Source of the DNA: Atrichornis clamosus | Lineage: Eukaryota; Chordata; Aves; Passeriformes; Menuridae | Length of the DNA: 64,000 bases | Assembly (NCBI GenBank): GCA_013400975.1 | Contig: WBMZ01010868.1 | Span: forward strand, 1 to 64,000 | Reading direction: 5' to 3' | Notes under the pieces: generated by a model | What the model was told of the DNA's origin: nothing | Databases searched by the model: none | Seen by the model: only the letters and a program-made list of their open reading frames with translations | Shown here: positions 42,003-53,737 of the stretch, in pieces | Numbering within the stretch: position 1 is the stretch's first letter | How the letters are laid out: each line of letters starts with the position of its first letter | Position numbers and translations under genes: made by a program

Positions 42003-45000
42003 GACTTCAGTGAGACCAGAATTTCCCTCCAGAGTTTTGTAACTCAGCTACAACATGAAGTTGGTAATTTAAAGTTAATTCTTGGCACTAATGAGGATTT
42101 CCTCACTTCATTCAAAGTTGTGTGAAATACGGCAAGCGTTACTTTTTCCATAATAAATTTATGAAGTCAGATTGTAAAATAAAGAATATCTGGAAATGCC
42201 ACAAGGATACCTTTTTTGCTTTGTTTCATTTTTAAATGAGTGAACCAGTGAAATATTTCCAAAATCACTTTATTTGTGCAGGTAATGTGCTATACCTGGC
42301 ATGGGAACTTCCAGTAACTGTTCAGTATTAATTTGTATTCTGGAGCATGTGCCAGACTGTGCTCTTCACATGCAGATGTTGATGCAGTTGTTTTTGCTGA
42401 AGGGATGTGTTACACAAAGTGTTGCTGCAGCTATGGGAATTCCTGGCTCCAGCTGTTCATGGCTGTGGCACGAGCAGTCAGGCAGGGCTGCAATTCCCAG
42501 GAGGGGCATACCCTGCTGTCCTGCAAAAGGATGCTTTGGTGGAATACATTGGGAATAATGTGAATACTTTTATGTAATGTCTAGAACAATGAAAATGTGA
42601 TTGCTTTATCATTCAGTTGGTATTCAATTACTTTGTTTTGTAACTTGTGGTTATAAAACTCAGAAGATGCAATGTAACCAAATGGTCAATATGTAAACAT
42701 GTGCAGGAAGTGGCAAAAGTAGTTCTGAGGCACAGCTGGAGAGTGATCATTTAAAAATAGATGCTCAAATTGTGTATATACTTGCAAAATTTTTGATAGT
42801 GCATTTCAATTGATTTTTGCATTTCATGTTCTTGTAAAGTGCATCTTCCACACTTTTGAAGATTGTCTACCTGTACTATACTGTATTGAGCCTTTCTTCA
42901 GGATTTCCATTATTGGAGCTTCCAACATACATGTTTCTTTTGAAAAATGTTCTTACTGTTTGGGTTTTTTTTGTAAATAGTGTTTTGTATTAAATTTGCA
43001 TGGATAAAACCCACATTTCCAAAACCAGTGTACATACGCTGTGTATAAAATACAAACTGTTTCATAATTTTCATGTAGTCAAGTTATTCAATTTAATTTC
43101 ATTTTAGTTTATATATTTGTAGTAAATAATGAGAATTTGTTGTATGTTCTCTCAGATGTCTGTGTTGTCATTTTGATAGATAAGTGACTTGCCTCATTAT
43201 ATCAGAAAATATGTTCTTTGACATACAAAAGAAATGCTAACTCCTGTTTCAGGGAAGTAGGACACATCCACATATGAAATATATTGGGACTTCAGTTTTG
43301 ACCAACAGGGAAACCAGTGGTGAGAATATGTGATGATCAAGATGCCTTCACTTACAGCACTCTTCGTACATTTACACACTTTCCTGTCTTTCATGTGAAA
43401 ACTACCCAGTGTCTTCTAGTGTATATATTTGGAACAACATAGATTTTTATATCTTGCTAATGACAAGCTTAATCCAGTACAGAAATTCCTCCTGACAGAG
43501 GTGATCTGCTTCCCTTCAGTTCCCTGGGCTGCATCTGGCAATAGCACAGATAATCTGTGTGATTTGCAGTCATTAATTGCTTGATCCAGCATTAGGGAAA
43601 CTGCCAGGTTTGGGAGCTGTAGTTAAGTTAGTAAATATAAGTTAAAAGAGAATTTTATATGACCAAATTTATTTTACCTTAATTTCTTTTTGATTATTTA
43701 AAGATGTAGACAATTTTATTTTTAGATTTGGATATTGAAACTAAATAAAGAGATTTTTTTTCCTGTGAGACCTGGTTCTGCACCTGATTGCACCCAGCTG
43801 CTCTTTGTTTTCTGATGAGGCACATTTGGGGACTGTAAAGCAGAAGTTGAGGAACAGCATTACAAAGAAAGTGAACACCGTTCCTTGACAAAGGCATCTC
43901 AACAGTTGGAACGTTTTTTTGCTGTTACCAATGAGGTGTTTGTGGTTGAAATATTCTGTGAGTGTTGTTCAGCTTTCAGCTGTAAAGAAAACTTTGCTCT
44001 TATGAAAAGGCTTTTTGGATGCTCAAGGGCAATGACACCATATTCAGAAGCCTCTGTTCCAAGCTGAACTCCATGAACCATGGAGTCCTGTCTGTCCTTG
44101 GCAATCTGTGGGGAAGGTTACTGTTGAATAACAAAAGTGGTGTAAATAAACCCCCCTCTTTGTTTCCCACATGAGATGTATTGAGAGAAGTGTAAAAGTC
44201 AGGAAGCTTTGCAATGCAAATTTTTTTTATTTTTTAATTTGACCTTGGTGCATTTGATCAGGGTGACACTAACTGTCACGTTCCTTTATATTTTGGTTAT
44301 CAGCTGTGGATAATGTGACTCAGACATGGACTTTATTCACTGAGTCAAGAGGTGTTAAAAGTTCTGTAAATGACAGGCTCCAGCTATAAACAAAGTGTAG
44401 ACCGTTTACAACACCTGCTTTGGTACAGGTGCTTGTAGCTGGCAGGCTGCACTGGTTCCAGCAGCATTTGAGAACTAGAGACACCCAGTACATTTAATGA
44501 TTTTAATTGCAGTGCTTCCACCACCCAGTGACCCTTCAGGAGTAGTTCTTAGGTTTGTATAGGTCTTGCTGACTGCAGCAACTTTTGCACAGTCACACTG
44601 AACTTATTCTGCATCTGTTTCCTAAGTCAAAGATGGTAAACTGCTGTATAGAACTTTTTTGGTTTTTGTTCAGACTTGAAATCTGCATCTCCATCCATAC
44701 TCTGTCAGATACCTGCAATGTCAGTTCTCATGCTGTGTCTGCTTTTACAGTCTCTCTTCAGGTCCTGATTACATCTTGCTCTTGGCAGCTGCTGGCTTGC
44801 ATTGGCTCAGATCCACTGTAGCCTTTTAACTTCCCTCTCTGATTAAAATATATCCACACTAGTGGTGGATGTAACTACAGTGCCCCAGGCTAGTGCTGCT
44901 GTTCTGATACTCTTAGTTTATGGAAAATCTGAGGGAGTTGGGGGAAGAAAATCGACTATTCATACGTGGTTTCACAGGCTTGTCCTGTTTCTGATTCTGT

Positions 45001-45623
45001 GTTCAAACACATCAGTCAGTTACTCTGGGTGGCTACAAATACCACTCAAATATGGCTGTTATAACCCTTCCAAGAATATTTTTTGAAAAGTTTGATGTTT
45101 AATGTGGCAATGACTTTAGCAGATTAAATTGTTTGAAAAATGTGTATTTAGTTTATTTGAGGTTTTAATTAGTTATGGAAATTAGTCATTAGTAATGGAA
45201 ATCTCTTACTAATAATATTCTGATTATATAGCCAAAGAGTAAATTATGCTACAAATTCCTGGTTTTCACAGCTATAACACATTGCCTTCAGAGCTGACCA
45301 GTGCGTAACTTCAGCACAATAGCTCATAGTTTCTAGTAAGGGCAGTATGAGAAGAACATGTTAACTTTTCTGAAACTCACAGGTGATTGTTAAAGGTTTG
45401 ATTTTGTATCCTCTTAACATAATTTTCATTATAGTGGGGAAGTAGAACAACTAGACTCTGTGGAACTTCTGTAGGGTTTTTCTAGCTAACATTTAAATGT
45501 GACAGACTTACTGGAATACTTGTATTCAGCAACTCAATAAACATCTATCTTTGGAGTATTAGAATTGTGGCCTGATTTTTTCATTACCAAAATTTTGACA
45601 GCTTTCTATGTGTAAGTACAGAT
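42003..45623. other. intergenic, no gene recognised
   Basis: Mostly AT-rich. 42580-43150 resembles UTR sequence and contains ATTAAA at 42989-42994, a possible distal LRCH2 polyadenylation site. No coding exon or named repeat seen. Confidence 0.6.
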
Positions 45624-45641
45624 TGTGTGTGTGTGTGTGTG
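45624..45641 (+). repeat. (TG)9 microsatellite
   Basis: Nine TG units, about 50 bp before the 5' limit of the CR1 copy. Confidence 0.95.
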
Positions 45642-45689
45642 AGCTCTCGATCCATAATCACAAGTTGGAGAAATGGAGTTGTATGACTT

Positions 45690-47466
45690 TCGGAAGAAGG
45701 AGCAAGCAGCTCAGGAGGATTGCAAGGATGTGAGGTTATGCAAGTAGAAAGTTAGAAGGGCCAGAGCCCAACTAGAACTGCATTTGTCCACTGCTGCGAA
45801 AAACAAAAATTTCTTACGAATATATGAGTGACAAGGCTGAGGAGAACCTCTGTCTTTTGCTGAAAGTGGAGGAAAACAGTGACAAAGGATGAAAAAGCTG
45901 AGGCACTTAACACCTTCTTTGCCTTGGTCTTTAATAGTGAGTCCAATTTTCCTAAAGGTACCTGGCCCACTGAGCTGGCAGACAGGAGCAGAATGGAACC
46001 CCCATAAACCAGTAGGGAATGATCAGAGGCCTGCTGCACCGTTCAGACATGCACAAGTCTGTCACCAGATGGGATCCACCCAAGGTCACTGAGGGAGCTG
46101 GCAGGAGTGCTCACTAGGTCACTTTCCATCATATACCAGCAGTGCTGGCTCGCTGGGGGAGTGCCAGGTGACTGGAGGGTAGCAAATGTGACACTCATCT
46201 ACAAGGGTCAGAAAGAGAATCTGAACTACAGGCCTCTCAGCCTGACCTCGGTGCAGGGGAAGCTTGTGGAGCAGATCAGAACAACAAGGGGATCAGGCTC
46301 AGCAGCACAGGTTTATGAAAGACAGGTCCTGTTTGACCAAATTGATTCCCTCTAGTGACCAGGTGACCCCCTTGGTGGATGAGGGAAAGGCTGTGGATGT
46401 TACCTACTTGGACTTTAGTAAAGCCTTTGACACCATTTCCCACAGCTTCCTCCTGGAGAAAATGGCTGTTCATGGCTGAGCAGGGTGAAAAACTGGGTAT
46501 GTGGCCGGGCCCAGATAGTGGTGAGGAACGGAGTTAAATCCAGCTGGGGCCATCACCAGCGGTGTTCCCCAGGGCTTAGTGCTGGGGTCAATCTCTTTGA
46601 TGGCCTGGATGCAGGGATGGCACTAAGTTAGGTGGGAGTGTTGATCTGCTGGAGGGCAGGAAGGCCCTGCAGAGGCATCTGGACAGGCTGGATCCATGGG
46701 CTGAGGCCGGTGGTGTGAGAGTCAACCAGGCCAAGTGCTGGGTCCTGCCCTCGGGCCACAACAACCCCCTGCAGCTCCCGGCTGGGGCAGAGGGGCTGGG
46801 AAGTGCCCGGTGGGAAAGGCCCTGGGGGAGCTGTGAGCAGCACCTGAACGTGAGCCACGTGTGCCCAGGTGGGCAGGAGGCCGATGGCACCTGGCCTGTA
46901 CCAGCCGTGGTGTGGCAGCAGGAGCAGGGCAGTGACTGTCCCCTGTGCTGGGCACTGGTGAGGCCACACCTCGAATGCTGGGGTCAGTTTTGGCCACTCA
47001 TGACAAGAAGGACATTGAGGGGCTGGAACATGTCCAGAGAAGGGAACGGAGCTGGGGAAGGGTCTGGAGCACAAGTCTGATGGGGAGCAGCTGAGGGGGC
47101 TGGGGGTCTCAGCCTGGAGAGAAAGAGGCTCAGGGGGGACCTTATCACTCTCTACAACTGCCTGAAAGAAGGGTGTAGTGAGGTGGGGGTTGGTCTCCCA
47201 GGCAACAAGTGACAGGATGAGAGGAAACAGCCTTAAGTTGTCCCAGGGGACAGATCGAATATTAGGAAAAATTTCTTCTCTGAAAGGGTGGTCAAGCATT
47301 GGATCAGGCTGCACAGGGCAGTGTTGGAATCACCATGTCTGGAAATGTTCAAAAGCTGTATGGGTGTGGCACCTGGGAATATGGTTAAATGGTGAACACG
47401 GTGGTGCTGGGCTAATGGTTGAACTTGATGGTCTCTGGAGTCTTTTCCAACCTTAATGATTATCTA
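45690..47466 (+). mobile_element. CR1 LINE, 5'-truncated and broken (reverse-transcriptase part and 3' end)
   Basis: The segment follows the downstream part of CR1 ORF2. The order is: linker before the reverse transcriptase (from about 45700), DGIHP-like area (46070), RPLSLTSVQGK (46230), the VTYLDFSKAFDTISH box (46400-46440), a SGVPQG-like stretch (46556-46580), the thumb region and the 3' segment. It ends in GAACTTGATGGTCTC and CTTTTCCAACCTTAATGATT. The open frames on the + strand (46107-46355, 46264-46479, 46715-47080) are pieces of one ORF split by frameshifts. The catalytic FADD/YADD box is missing through a small deletion near 46615. Overlapping minus-strand frames up to 228 codons are shadows. 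Confidence 0.9.
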
Positions 47467-49400
47467 AGATGAAAATTAATTCTGTTGCGGTTGAAACCAA
47501 GGCAATGACCTACTACCATTTTTATCTTCCATTAAATTGTTAGAGCTACATTTCCTACTCTTCAGCAGTTCAAAGATGTTTGTTGCTTTTTCTCCTAATG
47601 CATTTCCACATATTTTTTTCTCCATGGTTAATGGTTTTTTGAAATCCTTATGCAGCTTGAGTGAGAAATACTGATATCTTAAGTGTAAATGTTATTTTGT
47701 ATTAATAAGAATATGACATTCCACATAGGTACGAATTAATGAGCTGATGCCGCATTGTTCATTTTATCCACTCACTTTGGATCTCCTAAGTCTCCAGTTC
47801 TCCTATCAGAAAGAGAAGACAAAAGCAAAGCAACAGCCAACATTACATTTCCTAACAGAAGCTTCCAAGTGCATGAACTTCTGAAGAATATTTAATAAGA
47901 CAAATCATCCCACACTCCATGTATTTTCCAGCTCCTAGGACATGGAAGCAATAGAAAGCAGGATTATCTCTGAAAACTTTCAGTCATATAATTTAGAAAT
48001 GGATAAGTAGTATTGAATTCAGCTCCAAATAATGTTTATGTGAAAGCTATTCTCCTCCACTAATCACGGGGTGATATGTCTAGCTTGCACTTTTCACTGT
48101 GTACTGAAATAGTAAGTGCATTCTGTTCTTTCTCCAGAAAGGACATTTATACAGTGATGAAATTGAGATGCGTCTGCCAACAGTGATAATTTTGTAATTT
48201 TTGGCTCAAGCAACATAAACTTCTTTTTCCCAGGAATATCAGTTTAAATGATGGTTATATCTTTCCTGATGACAGGGGAATTCCCAAAGTTTACTTCCTC
48301 CTGTATATGCAAATTAAGGATTACAAAAGAAGAGAGGTAGCAGATAGACCACCCCAGTGAATCAACCATAATTTGTTACTCAGTATTACTGTGAGCAGTG
48401 CCATGCTGGCCTGTTTATCTGTTTATGTGCTATTGCCTGTATATGGCATCATCGAGCCTTATTCATGTATTTGGGAGCTTTAAAACTCCCTTTGCCAATT
48501 TTTTACTTTTCCAAGTGGCTTAGAAACAGCCTTATCAGACAGACTGCGTCTGATGTGTGCTCTTTTCAATACCTTGCATTAACATTTTATTCAAAGTCCT
48601 TTCATTGCAAAATTAAGAGTTTTGTTGGATGCATAAATTGAAATGACAAACCTTGTTTTTAGTAAAAAAAATTGATTCTTTCAGGATTTATGTACCCACA
48701 AACTGGAGGTCATTCCTTTTTTTTTTTTCAGGTAGATTATTTGACCTTTTGTATCTCAGCAAACTGCAAGGAGTTCTGTTTTGACTAAAAGCAAACTCAA
48801 AATTGCCATAATGTGCTTAGAAGACATCTATAAAACAGAGCAGATCTTATCACTTCTGTTCCCACAGGTACAGATGGGGAAAGAAACCTTGCTACCATCT
48901 GTTTTTTCTCGCTTGGACTTTTACATAAACCAAGAAAGCCTTACGCACAGAAGTGTAAATTTAGTTTCTCTAAATACAATTTTTTAAAAACTAAATGTAT
49001 TGTTGTCTTTTTAAAAGCCACAACAAATTCATGTTTAAATTGACAGTTTACTCAACAATGGTAAAAACACGAGGTATTTTTCACTTTCTGATGGACTGCA
49101 TCTGCTTGACAATATTGCAACTTGATCTACCCTGTGTTCACTTCTGAGTGCAGGTTGTTCTCTGCCTGCAGACCTTGAACCCCCTGTATTTTGGCTGGAG
49201 AGCTGCTCCTGCACTCTGATCTCCAGAAGCACAGAGCATTCTGCTCGTTGTCACTTTTGCAGCTTGTTTATACAAATAAACACCTTTACTTCATGCCATT
49301 GAAGCTGTTACTCTTTCAAGCTTATAAACATGAAAAAGCCAAGCAAAGGATGTGGCAGTTAAAAATACACCTCTGGGTAGCGTTCAGGGCTGCCTAAAGG
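47467..49400. other. AT-rich intergenic, candidate conserved non-coding sequence
   Basis: No gene. About 48100-48660 is a dense mix of TAAT-type sites with an octamer ATGCAAAT (48307-48314) and no repeat signature, the look of a developmental enhancer. This is judged by texture only. Confidence 0.3.
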
Positions 49401-50535
49401 AGTTTCAGTTCTCCATCAGCTTCCAGCAGTGTCTCAGTGTGGAGTCTGCATCCCTCCACCCCCTCGCCAAACAAGGTGAGCTCCACACCTGCCTCCCCTA
49501 CAGCCCTGGCCTCAACTGGGTCTGTGACTGAGCCTAGGGCTAAAACAGGTTTTGCTTAGATTTTAAACCAGTTGCCCAACTGTTAAGTGTGTTTGACACG
49601 CCTCTGCCCAGGAGGGCACTAGACAATCTCCGGCAGTCTCTTCCAGCCTTGGCTCTGATCTGCAGTGTCCTGTCCTGCTTCCTTCTGGCTCTGGGTTGCA
49701 CAGGAAGGTGCCTCAGGAAGCGCTTGTTGGCCAGCAGGCTTTAGACAGCTGTGGATGGTGGTTTGTGCCAAATCCCATGATTTTTTTCAGGAAAATGGCT
49801 GGGGAGCACACAGGTATCCTGTCAGCTGGCACAACAGAAGGTGGGATGTTTCTTCACAAGCGAGTAGGCTCTGATATTTTCAAAATGAACAGCTGGATTG
49901 ATATGGAAATGTATCTCTATTGCTCATTAATTTGTCAGGCATGCTGTGATTTTGATGGACCAAAGGAATCCAAAGGCATTTTTACCCTGCCCTACACCAC
50001 GCTGCATAGTTGGGATCAGTTTTGAGTGAACAGTTCATGCACTATGCTGCCATGAAAAGAACCCACAAAAAGTACTGCTGTGGGCCAGAAATTTTTCAAA
50101 CCATGTAGGAGGCAAATTACAAATCCAAATAAGGTGTTTGAAATTGGGCTGTCAAAAGTGATTAAGGCTGAGGAGTTTATTTACTTGCCTCCCTCCCAGC
50201 AGGAAGAAGACAGTGGTTAACTTGTTTTCTGTTGACCAGTCCTTCTCACTTGGGAGGAATTTCTCATCTCACAAATGTTTTCTGTGCCAGACATTCACGG
50301 ACATAAAACCTAAAAGTATGGGGAAATTTGGTTTATGCTTGATACTCTCAGACTGTGAAATAGGAAACCAATGAGATGCTGTGGACCGGAAGATAAGCCA
50401 AGGCTGTGGCTCATTTGCTTCAACTGGAGCACTGTCCCTTTTTTGTTCTGGGCAGCTCCCTCTCTTATCCCTCCAGCCCCTTCTCCTCAGCACACACACA
50501 CCCAGTGCAGAATCCCCAGTGCTCTCCCCTCTGCC

Positions 50536-50560
50536 CAGGGCAGGGCAGGGCAGGGCAGGG
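50536..50560 (+). repeat. (CAGGG)5 microsatellite
   Basis: Five perfect CAGGG units. Confidence 0.95.
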
Positions 50561-53500
50561 TTGGCACCAGGCTGAACTGGCAGCTCTTGGCCCAGCAGAG
50601 GCAGCAGGTACAGCTGTCCTTTGCTACCTGCAATCCCAGCCTGTGGAATTAAAGGCGATGCCCTGGAGCAGTGAAAGCATAACTAATTCAGTGGCTGAAT
50701 GCCTGTGAAGAATTTTCCTGCTCATCCTTTTCCTGACAATATATGGGTTTTCTTCAAACCCTGTTTATTTGAGTATGTTTTGATTTATAATGAGCCATAT
50801 CATACGGTTCAGGCTGAGCCAATGCATGGATCAAGGGAGTTCAAACCTTGAGGGACTTAGTGTGCAGTAGGACTTCACTAAGAAAGCATCACAGGGTGCC
50901 TCTGTTCCCATGGCATGTTCCCAGGGGCTTTCTGCAGAGACAGATGGTGTAGGTCTGGGAGATGTTTCAGAAGAAGGCAACTCTTAAAGATTCAGGGCTA
51001 ATAGTTGGATTAAAAATGTATTGTAAAGTCACTGCTCAGTCAACTTGTGGGGAATTTAGGAGACCACAGCTCAATTGTAGAAGAGTGCATGCAGATTGCT
51101 ACACCCACAGGATTAAGGAATGTCTTTCACAAAAGCAGGAAAACTACTGAGATTAATTAAATAAATCATTAAAATAAATATTTTTCTTTTCTCTAAGACA
51201 AATATTACCCCACCAGATAAAATCCATCTCGTAAGTGGCAGATTAATATATTGATGAAGGATTTATTAGTATATTTCTAAAAGCCTGTTGAAATATTTGT
51301 TTTTCCTGTTGTACATCTTTTGAGTAGTATTACTCAAATCTACAAAGTCAACTTTAACGTAGGCAAGCCCTAACAACAGAGCTTAGCACCAGTGAAAGTC
51401 AGAAAAGGGAACAAGTAGGAAATAACATGATGATCTTTGGGCTTAATCCTGCACACCCACAAGAGCCTGTACCCTTGGAACTTTTGTACTTCTCAAGCAT
51501 TTGATGCCAGGTATTAGGTGTTAGCCAAAATTTTTCTTTGCAAAAGCAGTCTTTAAACTGTTTGAGCTCTGCCTTCAAGGCAAAACTGGAACAAATGCTC
51601 ATTCTTTCTTACCAGTAATCGCTCTGAAATTAAACTATCCCAGCCTGGGTTTGTTTTGAAAGCATTGATTTACAGCAGAGATGTAACTCCTTAGATTTCT
51701 TTAATCCAAAGTTAAATGCTGTGGTTGGTGCAAATGCTGCTTGGTGAACTTCTCCAAAAGGAAAACCCAACACAGCCTCTATTAAAAAGGATCCTCAGGA
51801 GACTTACCTGAGAATGGCCACCAAGGGCTCTGGCTTTGGAAATTTGCTGTGCTTCTGTAGAGGTTTGAGCAGTGTTACCTTCAGGCCTGGTCACATTGAC
51901 CTAAGCCTTTATTGGTATTATAAATTGTTGATAAATTTTCTGGCAAAAATGTCTGGCCCCAACATGCTAGGAACACCTCTGGCCAGAACTACCAGAGTGG
52001 CAGGGGTCAGCTTGGCCTTCCAAACACAGCTGGGTGGGATTAGCCAGACCACCCTGTCAGGAGGAGCTGTGCATCCCATCCTCGCCCAGCCCCGCAGCAG
52101 CTGCTGGACGAAGGCATCCTGCCAGTAATGCCTTGCAGAGAGAGCAGAGCTGCAAGGCAGCTCATCGACCTCCCCTGGACTGTTCTGCTTTCCTTTCCAC
52201 TGTTCCCTAATGTGTGCATGCTCCTGGGCTCTGCAGGGATTTTGGTGCTACCAGAAGAGGCTGGTCACCCTTTCCCCCTAATCATATCTCCTTTTGCAGA
52301 ACAAACTTGTGTAAGAGCATCCATAAGCCAAATTATACTGGTGAAATTAAACGTCTTCCTGATTTCACTGGCCACTCGGTGCTGGGAAGACCAACCAGCC
52401 GTGCCTGCAGCTCCTTGGAGAGCAGTCCTGCCAGCAAGTCCTTCAGCACAGTGATTTATAACTGGAGAGCCAGCATCTTGCTCAGAATGTGAGGTCTGAG
52501 CTCTCAGTGAATCAGCTCTATCCCACCAGTGTCACGTCTGCCTGTAACGGCTTGAGGCAGTTTTTTCCATCTGCTGAGATGCTGTCTGAAAGCAGCAGTC
52601 ATCTGGTCAGGACCTTGGTCAAAACATATTTCACAGGAAATAACAACGGAACAAGGCTTTTCTTTGATGAGGAAGACCCATGCAATTTGAAAGGACCCAG
52701 GGGAAGCAAAGAACAAAATTTCACATTGGATAGAAGTGTTTTATTTTCCAACACTTCTGTTTGTTTTTTGGGGGTTTTTTTCCCCATAAATGAAGAAGTC
52801 CAGTGGTCATCTGCCTATGGAGACTTGCCAGTGCATAGCTGAGAGGCTGATGTTGGTCCAGGATGTGCGGAGCTGCAGCAGTCACCACACTGGAGGTCAC
52901 GGGGGCCGGAGACCTGCAACCTCCGAGACCAGCCAGGATTGTCAAGGTGTTCCCATCTGCTGGACACAGAGCCCCCAGCCCAGAGCCCAGACCCCGACTC
53001 GCAGCAAGCCCCTCGTTCCAGGGGTCTGCCTGTGGCTCCGTCCCTCCAGGGTCCCACAGCCAGGCAGGGCTCTGTCAGATATCATCTGGGACCACAAAGC
53101 TCTTCTGTTCACACTAATCAAAGTTTTCCTAATCATATTGCATCCTGTGATGGGAAAGTCCCTCACACATCGTTGTGGGGCTGTTTACTACAATCCGTGT
53201 GTGTAATGTGCTTTGCTGCCTGGGAGGGGATGTTGAGCCAGATGCCTGTCAGCACTGGTTGTCTTCCCTATTTCTTCATGTGCATCTTATACACAGAACA
53301 CTTTCAGGCTGCCCATTCAGATGCAGCTGATTGAAGCTTTCTCTAGAAACAGGAACATATGCAGGACTTTTTTTTCCAGTTTATTGTTCCAGTTTTCTTT
53401 TTTTAATAGCTAATAAGTGTTTTGTCTTACACATTACCTGGCTTAAAGGAAAATCCCACTGTGTGATGGTAAGCTATAACTACTTTATATTATTATTTTA

Positions 53501-53719
53501 TTCTGTGTATGAGTGTGTTTGGAACTCAACATAACTCTTCAGTTGTAGGGCAGAATATGGATTTATGCATAACATAATTTCTATATAAATTTGAAAGAGT
53601 TTTCCAGCACCTCTATTTTTAAGTGGTACTAATGTTTATGATCTTGAAATAGCTTTGGTTGCATCTACTCAGAGTTCAAGGTGATGCTTAAATTGCAGAT
53701 TTTCAGACAGGCATGTATA

Positions 53720-53737
53720 TGTGTGTGTGTGTGTGTT
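53720..53737 (+). repeat. (TG)9 microsatellite
   Basis: Nine TG units in intergenic sequence. Confidence 0.95.

Noticed and set aside
46628..47314. 228-codon open frame on the minus strand
   Set aside because: It lies wholly within the CR1 copy, antisense to its reverse-transcriptase and 3' region; a shadow of the element.
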